A stretch of 64,000 nucleotides of DNA from Deltaproteobacteria bacterium. GTDB taxonomy: Bacteria; Myxococcota; Kuafuiibacteriia; Kuafuiibacteriales; Kuafuiibacteriaceae. The first letter of the stretch is position 1, and every line of letters begins with the position of its first letter. Under the pieces are notes generated by a model. The model made no database searches, was not told where the DNA came from, and was given only the letters and a program-made list of their open reading frames with translations. The DNA lies in contig JADJBV010000001.1 of the NCBI GenBank assembly GCA_016703535.1, positions 2,356,001-2,420,000 on the forward strand, in the 5' to 3' direction. Both the position numbers and the translations under genes were made by a program. Below, piece after piece: positions 1-8,127 of the stretch.

Positions 1-782
1 CCCAAGCCGGTCGCGACCCCAGCGGCCAACACCCCAACCCCTGCCAACACGTAAGGGCCCACGCTCCGGTTCTTCTCCAACGCCAGGGACAACACCCGGC
101 GCTGGCCCACCGTCAGCTCCAGGTCCTGCGCCAGCGGCCGATGCCCCGGGGCCCGGGCCTCCAGGTGATGACGGCCGGGGGTGAGGCGCTGCACCAGCTC
201 GGCCTGATCCCCATCGAGGGGGCCGACCAACTTGCCGTCGACGGCCACCAAGGTCTCGGGGGCGCCGCCGCGGATCACCAAGGTCGCGAAGGCCAACTTG
301 ACCTCCTCGGGGAACAACTCGGCCACCACTTCACTGAAGAGTTGGCCCCGGTCCTGGGCGCCCAACTCTCGGCTGAGGCGGACCTTGGGATCGGCCGAAC
401 CCGAGGGGTCACCGTCGAGCAACCGCAGGCGCAGGATCCGCCGGTCCCCGGGTCCGTCGAGGTCGCCGAAGAGCAGGCGATCGGTGCGGATGGTGGAAAG
501 TGCGGCCTTTCGGCAGGCGTCGTCGGCGCAGGCGTTGAGGGCCTCCAGTTGGGCGGGGGGGAGCAACGCGGCGGCTCCCTCCAGCTCGACCAACTCCAGG
601 CCCGGCAAGCCCCGGAGCGCGGTCCGCAGCTCGTTTTGGGCCGCGGCCCGTTCGGCCTCGGGCGCGTCACCGCCCAAAGGCAACACGCCGACCCGAGCAG
701 CCTCGGCCGGCGCCGCCACCCCCACCCCCAACAGCGGCAACACCCACCGCACCGCCAAAGTGGCCCTCGCCCGGCGCTTCAC
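1..782 (-). CDS. PEGA-like envelope protein, N-terminal part (runs off left edge)
   Basis: The gene enters the window from its GTG start at 782, whose GTGA overlaps the stop of the upstream sppA gene, and continues past base 1, so the C-terminus is missing. The first ~28 residues look like a signal peptide ending near AEA. Next comes a segment starting RVGVLPLGG, which resembles the N-terminal fold of TolB/FlgO-like proteins that many myxobacterial envelope proteins carry. Around residues 170-230 is a PEGA-like beta module (LVIRGGAPETLVAVDGK, then PGRHHLEARAPGHRP). A hydrophobic segment begins at the window edge. The layout matches the protein at 60545-61747 (signal peptide, TolB-like part, PEGA-like part, membrane segment), so the two look paralogous. 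Exact role unknown; a periplasm-facing membrane protein is inferred. Confidence 0.7.
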   Translation of the reverse strand, partial: MKRRARATLAVRWVLPLLGVGVAAPAEAARVGVLPLGGDAPEAERAAAQNELRTALRGLPGLELVELEGAAALLPPAQLEALNACADDACRKAALSTIRTDRLLFGDLDGPGDRRILRLRLLDGDPSGSADPKVRLSRELGAQDRGQLFSEVVAELFPEEVKLAFATLVIRGGAPETLVAVDGKLVGPLDGDQAELVQRLTPGRHHLEARAPGHRPLAQDLELTVGQRRVLSLALEKNRSVGPYVLAGVGVLAAGVATGL

Positions 783-1819
783 CGCAGCTCCACTCCCCGG
801 TTCTCTTGTTCCCGCACGCTCTCGACCGCGGCCCGAACGCCGCTCTTGATGCCCGAGCTCGCCGCCCCTTCCAAGAGCTGCAGCAGGCCCGGGGTCGGCT
901 TCTTCGGGTACACCAAGGTCGGCTCCTTCAAGCTGCTGGTCGAGGTGGTGGTGGTCAGGCCCTCGGCTTGCGCCTTTTTGGCCTTGGCCATGGCCACCGC
1001 CTTCAGCGCCGCGTCGTGGAGCCCGCCGAGTTCGTCGATCAGGTCCGCCTCTTTGGCGGCTCGGCCGGTCATGATCCGTCCATCGGCGAGCTCCTTGACC
1101 CGCTCCATCGGCAGGTGCCGACGTTCGGCGGTCAAGGTGACGAACTGATCGTAGATGTCGTTGATCAAGGACATGAAGAGGGCCTCGTCGGCCGGCGTCA
1201 TCTCCCGGAGCGGGTTGCCCATGTCCTTGAGCGGGCCCGACTTGAAGGTCCGCATCTCGAAGCGGAGCAGGCTGGCGATGCCGCGCAGATCCGGCGTCTG
1301 GATGATCACGCCGATGGAGCCGGTGATGGAACCAGGCTGGGCAAAAACCCAGTCGGCCCCGAGCGAAGCCCAAAACCCGCCCGAAGCCGCCGTGCTCCCC
1401 ATGGAAGCGACCACCGGCTTCTTCTGAGCGGCAAAACGCATCGCCTGGTAGATCTCTTGGGACGGCGCCACCGCACCCCCGGGGGAGTCGATGCGCACCA
1501 CGATCGCCTGCAGATCGTCCCGCTCGGCGAAGTCCCGGAGGTTCCGGACCACCTCGTCGCCGTCCATGATCGGGCCGATCAGCTCGACCACCCCAACCCG
1601 CTCGCCGCCGCCGCCGAAGACCTCCTCGTTTTGTCCTCGGGCCAGCTGGGCACAGGTGGCGCAGCTGCCGCCCATCACGGTGCCGAACAGGAGGCTGAGC
1701 AACACCCAAAGCCCGATCGGCCGAGCGGCCGGCGGCGGCGGGGGCCGGTAGCCATAGGGGGGTGGGGAGGCCGGAGACGGGAAGGAGGCGGGCGGCGGGC
1801 CACCCACGGGCGGTTGCAT
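779..1819 (-). CDS. sppA: Signal peptide peptidase SppA (short, 36-kDa type)
   Basis: This is a membrane-bound serine/lysine protease (peptidase family S49) that degrades leftover signal peptides. The ATG at 1819 gives 346 residues; an ATG at 1849 would add ten residues, and neither start has a strong ribosome site. A Pro-rich cytoplasmic N-terminus is followed by one membrane segment at about residues 34-52. The ClpP-fold core has the DSPGG motif, the catalytic serine in STAASGG (S146) and the lysine in SGPLKD (K198). The 52-residue spacing equals that of Bacillus subtilis SppA (S147/K199). The length fits the short single-domain form, not the tandem E. coli form. It is translationally coupled to the PEGA-like gene downstream. 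Confidence 0.9.
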   Translation of the reverse strand: MQPPVGGPPPASFPSPASPPPYGYRPPPPPAARPIGLWVLLSLLFGTVMGGSCATCAQLARGQNEEVFGGGGERVGVVELIGPIMDGDEVVRNLRDFAERDDLQAIVVRIDSPGGAVAPSQEIYQAMRFAAQKKPVVASMGSTAASGGFWASLGADWVFAQPGSITGSIGVIIQTPDLRGIASLLRFEMRTFKSGPLKDMGNPLREMTPADEALFMSLINDIYDQFVTLTAERRHLPMERVKELADGRIMTGRAAKEADLIDELGGLHDAALKAVAMAKAKKAQAEGLTTTTSTSSLKEPTLVYPKKPTPGLLQLLEGAASSGIKSGVRAAVESVREQENRGVELR

Positions 1820-1915
1820 CGCTCGCCGAATAGCCCACCCAGACCACACCCGTAAAGCTCCGCCCGCCCGGGGGCGAAGGGGGGTCGACTTTCGAGCGCG
1901 TCAGCCCTAAGGCTC

Positions 1916-2929
1916 GTGCCGGTGGAAAGCCGCGATCGCCTCCGCGCCGCGACCCTGGTCGCCGTGATCCGAGACTCGGATCCGGTGCGGGCGGCCAAGT
2001 TGGTCGAGGGCCTGATCGAAGGTGGACTGCGGGCCCTGGAGGTCACCGCCAACACGCCGGGCGCCTTTGAGCTGGTCGAACGGCTGGGCCCTTGGACCGA
2101 ACGCGCCGGGATCACCCTGGGCATGGGCACCATCCGCACCGTGGAAGAGGTGGAGCGGGCTCAAAAGGCCGGCGCCTCCTTCGTGGTCTCCCCCCACACC
2201 GATGAACGGCTGATCGAGGCGGCCAAAGCCCGGGGCCTGGTGTCGATCCCCGGCGCCATGACCCCCACCGAGGTGATCCGGGCCCACGAGGCCGGGGCCG
2301 ACTTCGTGAAGTTGTTCCCGATCAGCGCGGTCGGGGGCCCACGTTTTTTGAAGTGGCTGAGGGGCCCGCTCCCCGACGTCCCCTATTGGGTCTCGGGGGA
2401 CGTGGCCCTCGACGAGATCGAGGCCTACCTGGCCGCCGGCGCGACCTTGATCGGCCTGACCAGCGCCCTGACCGCCGCCTTGGAGGGTGAGCCAGCCGCC
2501 GCGGTCCGGGGCCGAGCCAGCCTGGCCCTGGAGGCCTTGAGCCGAGCCAAAGAAGGTCGGATCTTGTGTTCCCTTTCGGCGGGCGGCCGCCCGATCCCGA
2601 TCGGCCTCAAGGAGCTGCGTCGCCTGCCGGGCAGCGAACACACCCCCCTCGAGAGCCTGGGGGTGGGCCTCCGCGGACACGGGGTCAGGGCCCGGCTGTT
2701 GCTCCGTTCGGCGGCGATCCCGACCGGGGCCACGGTCCGGGTGGTCGGCCGAGGTCAACATCGGAACTTCCCGGCCCAACGGCTCTACGACGAGGCCTTT
2801 TTGCAGTTCGCCGTCGATGGTCGGCCGATCGCCGACGAAGATGGCGGTCCTTTGCGGCTGCACCTGGTCGGCGGCGGCCCGGTCGAGACGATCAACGGCC
2901 TGTCGCAAATTGAGGTCGTGTCGGGCTAA
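1916..2929 (+). CDS. KDPG aldolase fused to a degenerate molybdopterin-oxidoreductase-like domain
   Basis: Residues 1-210 are a KDPG/KHG aldolase (Entner-Doudoroff: 2-keto-3-deoxy-6-phosphogluconate to pyruvate and glyceraldehyde-3-phosphate). The family residues are present: E42 in ALEVTAN, T72 in GMGTIRT, and the Schiff-base lysine K132 in DFVKLFP. Normal family members stop near 210 residues, but this one runs to 337. Residues ~215-337 read like the sulfite-oxidase/YedY molybdopterin-binding domain, with KELRRLPG, a VDGRPIADEDGGPLRLHLVG stretch, and a final IEV. The usual cofactor-ligating Cys (ECxGN) is replaced by Ser (LESLGV), so it probably does not bind molybdopterin. The reading frame is continuous through the junction. 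The GTG start at 1916 was chosen because it opens the aldolase fold. Divergent from sppA. Confidence 0.85.
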   Translation: MPVESRDRLRAATLVAVIRDSDPVRAAKLVEGLIEGGLRALEVTANTPGAFELVERLGPWTERAGITLGMGTIRTVEEVERAQKAGASFVVSPHTDERLIEAAKARGLVSIPGAMTPTEVIRAHEAGADFVKLFPISAVGGPRFLKWLRGPLPDVPYWVSGDVALDEIEAYLAAGATLIGLTSALTAALEGEPAAAVRGRASLALEALSRAKEGRILCSLSAGGRPIPIGLKELRRLPGSEHTPLESLGVGLRGHGVRARLLLRSAAIPTGATVRVVGRGQHRNFPAQRLYDEAFLQFAVDGRPIADEDGGPLRLHLVGGGPVETINGLSQIEVVSG

Positions 2930-2940
2930 GCTCGGGCTCG

Positions 2941-4023
2941 ATGTTCCGCCCCGGGCTCCTGGTCCTCGCCCTCTTCTCCGCCCTGCCCGCTCTGCCGGCC
3001 CGGGCCGCCTCCCCGGACGCCGAGGCCGCCCGCCAAAAAGGGTTGGAGCTCTCTCGGGCCAACCAACTCCCTGAAGCGATCACCGAGCTGGAGAAGGCCG
3101 CCGCCTTGGATCCCAACTCGGCCGAGATCCACGCCGACCTGGGCAACACCAAGTTGTTGGCTGGTGATCTGGCGGGCGCGACCTCGTCTTTGGAGACGGC
3201 GGTGAAGTTGAAGCCGGACCTGGGCGTGGCCCGCTACAACCTGGCCTATGCGCTGCGGAAGAGCGGTCAGTTCGGCAAGGCCGCCGACCAGTACCGGATC
3301 TTCTTGACCACGGTGCCCAATGATCCCGACGCCCACTACGGCTTGGCCGAAAGCCTGAAGGCCACCGGCGACAAGTTGGCCGCGGCCGAGGCCTACGACG
3401 CCTACGCCAACGCCGAACGTCGCCCGGCTCAGGCCCGTTGGGTCGAAAAGGCCCGGGCCACCGCGGTCGAGTTGCGGGCCAGCGCCACCGGTGAAGCGCC
3501 CCTGGCCCGGGCCAACAAAGAGAAGACCACCCAAGCCGTGACCGCCACACCCGGCAAAAAGTTGTCTTTCTCCAAGACGGCTCCCACCGCGGCCGCCGCT
3601 GCCCCGACCGAAGTGCTCCCCGAAGCCGCGCCCCCCAAAGTGGAGGCCAAGCTGGCCCGGGCTCGCCCGGCGGAGTTCAGCCAGGCCCTCCGCCAACTCC
3701 AGGCTGGGGACTTCGGCGGCGCCGAACCCACCTTGGCCAAGTTCGCCCGTGAACACCCGGACGACGCCTTGGCCACCGCCGCCTTGGGCAGCGCCCGGCT
3801 CGGCATCTTGGATGGCCCGGGCGCCGAACAGGCCTTCGGTCGGGCCCTTGGGAAGGCGCCCCGGGAAGCGTTGGCCGGGATCCAGCTGGGCCTCGGTGAG
3901 GCGCGGCGGCTCCAAGGCAAAGACGAGGAGGCCAAGGTGGCCTATCGCCTGGTCCTCGAGGACCAGGCCGCCCCCGCCCCGATCCGCCGCAACGCCGAAG
4001 AGCGGCTGGCCGCCCTGCCCTGA
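2941..4023 (+). CDS. Exported TPR-repeat protein
   Basis: 360 residues. Residues 1-22 form a signal peptide ending ARA-A. Residues ~28-165 contain four TPR-like helix pairs (AITELEKAAALDPNSAEIHADLG, split as repeats of about 34 residues). An Ala/Pro/Lys linker covers ~165-235, and a second TPR block covers ~240-355. Such proteins are scaffolds for other proteins in the periplasm or at the outer membrane; no partner can be named. It starts 11 bases after the aldolase gene and is probably cotranscribed with it. It ends one base before the convergent sensor-kinase gene. Confidence 0.8.
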   Translation: MFRPGLLVLALFSALPALPARAASPDAEAARQKGLELSRANQLPEAITELEKAAALDPNSAEIHADLGNTKLLAGDLAGATSSLETAVKLKPDLGVARYNLAYALRKSGQFGKAADQYRIFLTTVPNDPDAHYGLAESLKATGDKLAAAEAYDAYANAERRPAQARWVEKARATAVELRASATGEAPLARANKEKTTQAVTATPGKKLSFSKTAPTAAAAAPTEVLPEAAPPKVEAKLARARPAEFSQALRQLQAGDFGGAEPTLAKFAREHPDDALATAALGSARLGILDGPGAEQAFGRALGKAPREALAGIQLGLGEARRLQGKDEEAKVAYRLVLEDQAAPAPIRRNAEERLAALP

Positions 4024-4024
4024 C

Positions 4025-5392
4025 TCAAAGGCTGGGCGGGGGGAACTTCAGGATCACCTGGGTCCCGCCCCCCGGCCGATCCTGGATCAAAAGTTCAGCG
4101 CCATGGGCAAGGGCGATCGCCCGGGCGATTGAAAGGCCCAGACCGCTGCCCGGTTGTCCGCTCTCCTTACCGACGGCCCCGCGATAAAAGCGCTCGAAGA
4201 CCCGCTCTCGTTCCTCGGCGGCGATCCCGGGGCCCGTATCCCAGACCCGCAACACCACCTGCCGGCCCTCGGAGCTGGCGTCCAGACCAAGTTGACCACC
4301 TCGTGGGGTGTAGCGGAGGGCGTTGTCCAAGAGGACCTCCAGCAGCTCCCGGAGCCGGGTCGGATCCGCCGCCAGGGCCAAGGTCCTGGGGAGGTCCACC
4401 TGGAGCTCGAGGCCAGCCTCCAAGGCCCGGGGACCAAAGAGGCGCCCCATCTCCTCCCCCAGCTCCGCCAACGGGACGGCGCTCTTTTGCAGGCCAGCTT
4501 GCAATCGATCGATGCGCCCCAAGGCGAGGATCTGCTCGACCATCTGGTTGGCGTCTTTGGCGACCTGCCCGATCTCCACCAGGGCCCGTCGATATTCGTC
4601 GGTGCTCCGCTCCCGGCGCAGGTTGACCTCGCTGATGGTCAACAACGAAGCGACGGGGGTGCGGAGGGCGTGGCTGGCGTGGCTGATCAAGGCCCGCTGC
4701 TGTTGGAAGGCCCCGTCGAGCCGCTCCAGCAGGCCGTTCACCGAACCGGCGAGCTGAGCCAACTCCGGATCGAGGCCGCTGGTGTGGATCCTTCGTTCGA
4801 TCGAGGTCACCTCGATGCCCCCGACCTCGACCGACAACCTGCGGATCGGGGCCGAGCTCACCTGGGCGATCACCGCCGCCCCCGCCCCGCCGAGGAAAAG
4901 GCCGAGCATCAAGGACACCGCGAGCCCGAGCTGAAACCGCGAGGAGACTTGGTCGAAGGGCCGGGCCGGCGTCCCGACGATCAAGCGCAGCGGACGCCGG
5001 GAGGGATCCAGCCGCTCTTCGTGTTCGGGGTGGATCAGTCGGCCGTAAACTCGCCAGCTGCGGCCATCGGTGCCCTCGAGGGTCTGGGGGCGACCCCACT
5101 CGGTGAACAACGGCCACACCCGATCCAGACCTCGGCCCATCGCCACTTCACCGCGGGCGTCCAAGATGACGAAGCCGACGTGATCGAAGTGGTCGTCGTC
5201 CTCTTGTTCGAGTTGACCCGAACGTTTGACCTCCAGGTGGTCCTCGATCGCCTCGGCCTGCAGGTCCAGCTCATGGTCCAAGGCCTCCCGAGCCCAGGGC
5301 TCCAGGGACGACATCAGATAAAAGCCGAGGCCGCCGAGGAGCAAGAGGACCAAGGTCCCGACCAGGACCACCAACCGCAGCCGGAGGCTCAT
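4025..5392 (-). CDS. Membrane sensor histidine kinase of an OmpR-type two-component system
   Basis: 455 residues. There are two membrane helices (about 7-27 and 153-176), a periplasmic sensor region rich in Glu/Asp between them (EQEDDDHFDH near 62-71), a HAMP-like linker, then a HisKA helix with H241 in SHALRTP. The catalytic domain has the N box (LLDNALRYTP), the D box (DTGPGIA) and the G2 box (GSGLGLSIARAIA). The residue after the phospho-accepting His is Ala instead of the usual Glu/Asp. That acidic residue is normally important for phosphatase or kinase chemistry. The start overlaps the response-regulator stop by four bases (ATGA), so the pair is coupled. Downstream of cytochrome genes, it probably controls them, by inference. 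Confidence 0.93.
   Translation of the reverse strand: MSLRLRLVVLVGTLVLLLLGGLGFYLMSSLEPWAREALDHELDLQAEAIEDHLEVKRSGQLEQEDDDHFDHVGFVILDARGEVAMGRGLDRVWPLFTEWGRPQTLEGTDGRSWRVYGRLIHPEHEERLDPSRRPLRLIVGTPARPFDQVSSRFQLGLAVSLMLGLFLGGAGAAVIAQVSSAPIRRLSVEVGGIEVTSIERRIHTSGLDPELAQLAGSVNGLLERLDGAFQQQRALISHASHALRTPVASLLTISEVNLRRERSTDEYRRALVEIGQVAKDANQMVEQILALGRIDRLQAGLQKSAVPLAELGEEMGRLFGPRALEAGLELQVDLPRTLALAADPTRLRELLEVLLDNALRYTPRGGQLGLDASSEGRQVVLRVWDTGPGIAAEERERVFERFYRGAVGKESGQPGSGLGLSIARAIALAHGAELLIQDRPGGGTQVILKFPPPSL
4488..4503. repeat. Dispersed 16-bp palindrome, copy 1
   Basis: TGCAGG-CCAG-CTTGCA, inside the sensor kinase gene. Flanking bases extend the symmetry (TT before, A after). It belongs to the dispersed YGCARG-N4-CTTGCR family found across the window. 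Confidence 0.7.
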
Positions 5393-6087
5393 GGGCGCTC
5401 CCCGCCGATGACCGACGGGTCCAAGCGATAACCTTCGCCCCGTTGGGTCTTGAGCAACTCCGCCCCCGGCAAACCCACCGCTTCCAGCTTCTTGCGCAGC
5501 CGACCAATGAAGACATCGATGACGTTGCTGTCTCGCTCCGAACCTTCGTCGTAGATCCGCTCGGCGATCCGGGTGCGGGTCAAGGTCTGGCCGGCGTTGA
5601 GGGCCAGGAGCTCCAGGACCGAAAGTTCCCGAGCGGTCAGGCTCAGGGGGCGCCCGTCGACCTGGGCGCTGCGGGCCCCCAAGTCGAGGACCAGCCGCCC
5701 GAGCTCGAGGCGGTTGCTGGCTTGGCCGTGATCGCGCCGCACCAACGCCCGTAGCCGGGCCAGAAGTTCGGCGAAGGCGAAGGGCTTGACCAAATAATCA
5801 TCGGCCCCGGCATCGAGGCCACCGACCCGCTCGTCGACCTCACCCAAGGCGGTCAACAACAACACCGGAGTTCGTCGCCCCGCGGCCCGCAAGCGGCGCA
5901 ACACCGTCAAGCCGTCGAGGCGCGGCAACATCCGATCGAGCACGATGGCGTCGTAGTTGATCTCGCTGGCCAGGTGCAGGCCGTCTTCACCGTTGTACGC
6001 CAGATCGACGGAGTAGCCCTCCTCCTCGAGGCCCTGGCCGAGGCTGCGGGCCAAGGCCACCGTGTCTTCGACCAACAACACCCGCAT
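5389..6087 (-). CDS. OmpR-family response regulator
   Basis: 232 residues. The receiver domain (1-120) has the acidic pocket (VLLVEDT), the phospho-acceptor D51 in IVLDRMLP, and the switch lysine in LVKPFAF. The C-terminal winged-helix DNA-binding domain (~130-225) has LTARELSVLELLALNAGQ and DSNVIDVFIGRLRKK, the hallmark of OmpR/PhoB regulators. It is most like the QseB/PmrA group. It lies 24 bases after the diheme cytochrome gene and four bases into the kinase start. It is therefore the third gene of a cytochrome-plus-signalling operon. A direct repeat with 11-base period in front of the first cytochrome gene is a candidate binding site for it (inference). Confidence 0.95.
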   Translation of the reverse strand: MRVLLVEDTVALARSLGQGLEEEGYSVDLAYNGEDGLHLASEINYDAIVLDRMLPRLDGLTVLRRLRAAGRRTPVLLLTALGEVDERVGGLDAGADDYLVKPFAFAELLARLRALVRRDHGQASNRLELGRLVLDLGARSAQVDGRPLSLTARELSVLELLALNAGQTLTRTRIAERIYDEGSERDSNVIDVFIGRLRKKLEAVGLPGAELLKTQRGEGYRLDPSVIGGERP

Positions 6088-6110
6088 GGCCTGGCCTCAA
6101 CTAACACGGA

Positions 6111-6647
6111 TCAACGAGGGATCTCGATGCGGCGCTCCGAGAAGGACCACTGCTCGGCGTCGAGGTGGCAGGCGCCACAGTTGGCCACCGTCTTCACCGC
6201 CGGGCGCTTGAACACCGCCGGATCGATCTCGTCGTGTTCCTTCTTGATGAAGCGCAGCTCGCTGATCTTGAGCGGGCTTTCGCCTCGGGCGCTCTTCAGG
6301 ACCTTCTTCGAGGTCGAGTGGGTGCCCTGCTCCGCCGCGTTTTTTCCGAGCCAGACCCTCAGGGAGGTCCGGACCTCGGGATCCAGCTCGGCGTTTTCGC
6401 CGAAGTGATCGGCCAGGCCATCGAGGAGGCGAACCCAAGACCCGGTCGGCAACATCCCGGGCGGATAGGCCAAGTGGCAGGCGCCGCACTCGGCCTGGTA
6501 TTGGGTCAAACTTGCCGACGCTGGCAATCGCTGAGTGGCGGCGGCGCCTCGGCTCCCGCGGCGGTCGTCGTCATCGTCGTCGTCGGCGTAGAGCCAGGCT
6601 GGAATGAACAACAAGGTGGTGAGGGCGATGACGGTGAAGGTCTTCAT
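6111..6647 (-). CDS. Diheme cytochrome c (DHC family)
   Basis: 178 residues from the ATG at 6647, chosen for a good GAGGAGC ribosome site just upstream. A signal peptide (to about residue 20) is followed by an acidic run of seven Asp residues and then the mature protein. There are two CXXCH haem motifs, CGACHLAYPPGMLP and CGACHLDAEQW, the second near the C-terminus. The order and the LAYPP after haem 1 match the dihaem cytochrome c (DHC) family. In other proteobacteria this family is encoded next to a b-type cytochrome and DUF1924, as here. It is probably a periplasmic electron acceptor or donor for the membrane cytochrome b encoded immediately upstream. The physiological substrate is unknown. 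Confidence 0.9.
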   Translation of the reverse strand: MKTFTVIALTTLLFIPAWLYADDDDDDDRRGSRGAAATQRLPASASLTQYQAECGACHLAYPPGMLPTGSWVRLLDGLADHFGENAELDPEVRTSLRVWLGKNAAEQGTHSTSKKVLKSARGESPLKISELRFIKKEHDEIDPAVFKRPAVKTVANCGACHLDAEQWSFSERRIEIPR

Positions 6648-6658
6648 ACAGTTGCTCC

Positions 6659-7696
6659 TCATCGGCCCGAAGCCGACACAAAGGTGAGGAAGTCACCCTT
6701 CTCGAGTGGGGTGCAGGTCCGCCCCAACACCTGCTTGCAGTTGCGGTCGAACCACTTCTCGGCGAACTTGAGGTCGGTAAAGCGGGCCGGGTTCACCTTG
6801 GGATCCAGGGCTTCGATGTTCTTGCCCGCCGGCGAACGGCCCCCGGCCGCGGGATCCGGGCCATGGCAGCTGGAACAAGCGCTGGTCTTGCCGTCTCGGG
6901 TGACCTCCCGAAAGTAGAGCTCTTTGCCCCGGTCCGCGTCGAAGTTGGCGAAGGTCCCGTCTTGGGCTCGAGCCAGGGCCGCATATCCGGCCAACAAAGA
7001 GCTCGGCGTCTCGGCGGCTTCAGCCTCACTCACCGGCAACAAGGCCTGGACCACCCCGGTCACCGCCACCGCGATGGTCGCGGCGACGAAGGTGGCGCCC
7101 ACCCGGCGGGCCAAGGTGGGGCGCGCCAGCTCATCCTCTTTGGGAGCGTCCTTCCAGCCGGTGATCATCGACGCGACCAAGTTCTGGCGCTCGAGGAAGG
7201 AGCTGAGGATCGTCCCGGCGATGTGGAGCGGGATCAGCAGCATCAAGAGGCCCGCCGCCACCTCGTGCACCTCCTTGAGGTTGTGGGCCATCGCCGAACT
7301 CATGACCCCGGCCAAGGCGCCGTCCCAGTCCGGCCCCAACTTGATCACCGCGCCCGAGATCGCGGTCACCGCCAAGGTGCCGAGCAGCAACACCACCATC
7401 ACCCCACCGAGGGGGTTGTGGCTGAGGTGGGGCGGAGGGTGGCCTTTGAGGGTGGCTTTGGCGTAGCGCCACACCTCGGCCGGTCCCTTCACGAAGGCGC
7501 GGAAGCGAGCCTGGGTCGGGCCCAAGAGGCCGTAGGCGATCCGAAAGACGACCAGGCCCAGCACCAACAGGCCGGCCCGGGTGTGGAGGGTGGCCGAATC
7601 GTCTTCGTCACCCGTCAAGAAGGCGACCAAAACGGCGGCCGCCAGGCCGAGGTGAAAGAGCCGGACCGGGAGGTCCCAAACCTTGATGCGCTTCAT
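6659..7696 (-). CDS. Cytochrome b561-type membrane protein fused to DUF1924 cytochrome c domain
   Basis: 345 residues from the ATG at 7696 (MKRIKVWDLPVRLFH). That N-terminus is the classic start of Ni/Fe-hydrogenase-type b561 cytochromes, and the upstream in-frame ATG at 7765 adds unlikely sequence. Residues 1-190 have four membrane helices with the haem-ligating histidines (FHLGLA, HTRAGLL, HNLKEVHEVAAG, LHIAGT). Another hydrophobic helix lies near 205-225. Residues ~235-345 form a DUF1924-like domain with one CSSCH haem motif and the PARFTDLKFAEKWFDRNCK segment. The two parts are normally separate genes, so the fusion is notable. It is first gene of the operon with diheme cytochrome c and the two-component system. 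It presumably moves electrons between the quinone pool and periplasmic haems. Confidence 0.9.
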   Translation of the reverse strand: MKRIKVWDLPVRLFHLGLAAAVLVAFLTGDEDDSATLHTRAGLLVLGLVVFRIAYGLLGPTQARFRAFVKGPAEVWRYAKATLKGHPPPHLSHNPLGGVMVVLLLGTLAVTAISGAVIKLGPDWDGALAGVMSSAMAHNLKEVHEVAAGLLMLLIPLHIAGTILSSFLERQNLVASMITGWKDAPKEDELARPTLARRVGATFVAATIAVAVTGVVQALLPVSEAEAAETPSSLLAGYAALARAQDGTFANFDADRGKELYFREVTRDGKTSACSSCHGPDPAAGGRSPAGKNIEALDPKVNPARFTDLKFAEKWFDRNCKQVLGRTCTPLEKGDFLTFVSASGR

Positions 7697-7720
7697 GCCC
7701 CGACCGTAGCCGGGCGACGG

Positions 7721-7737
7721 TGAACGAAAGATGAACG
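7721..7737. promoter_or_regulatory. Candidate OmpR-type direct repeat (11-base period)
   Basis: TGAACG occurs at 7721 and again at 7732, one helical turn apart, 25-41 bases upstream of the cytochrome b561 start. Tandem half-sites with 11-base spacing are typical of OmpR-family regulators, and one is encoded in this operon. Site function is inferred only. Confidence 0.35.
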
Positions 7738-7885
7738 CCAGCCCCCGTTCCCGGAAAGCTGTCAACGCGCTGCAATGGCGCGAATGGGCTCAGAAATCTG
7801 CCGGCCTGGGGTTGACACCAGGGGGCCTCGGCCCGGACTGTGTTACGGGTTCGTTCCACTTTTTTTCACCAAGGAGGGTGAGTTC

Positions 7886-8107
7886 ATGTCGATTCCCGCT
7901 GTTGCAGTTAAAGGTGCCGGTTTCTTGGCGACGGCCTTCAAGGCTCTATTCACCACCAAAGCGGGGATCGCGATCACCGCGGGGACCGCCGGTTTGGTCA
8001 TGGGCAGCAACGCCGTGGCCGGCAGCTACGCCATGAACAGCCCCGCGATGATGCAGATGTCGATGATGCGCGGCGGAATGCCGATGGGCTACCCGGGCAT
8101 CGGCTGA
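7886..8107 (+). CDS. Small Met-rich membrane or exported peptide, unknown
   Basis: 73 residues. I do not recognise it. The ATG at 7886 is set by a strong AAGGAGG site (7871-7877). Residues 5-47 are Ala/Gly/Thr-rich and hydrophobic (GAGFLATAFKALFTTKAGIAITAGTAGLVMGS), presented here as one or two short helices. The last 25 residues carry eight Met among Gly, Pro and Ser, ending MGYPGIG. Met-rich tails bind Cu(I) in copper-handling proteins, which is one possibility. A small membrane peptide or leader-type peptide is another. It is followed 20 bases later by a gene for a 155-aa soluble protein, probably cotranscribed. The divergent neighbour is a cytochrome b operon. Confidence 0.6.
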   Translation: MSIPAVAVKGAGFLATAFKALFTTKAGIAITAGTAGLVMGSNAVAGSYAMNSPAMMQMSMMRGGMPMGYPGIG

Positions 8108-8127
8108 GCCGGCCCACAGGAACCACC

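Noticed and set aside
7812..7846. TTGACA box upstream of the Met-rich peptide gene
   Set aside because: No -10 element at 16-18 bases; the nearest candidate, TGTTAC, is 23 bases away, so it was not called a promoter.
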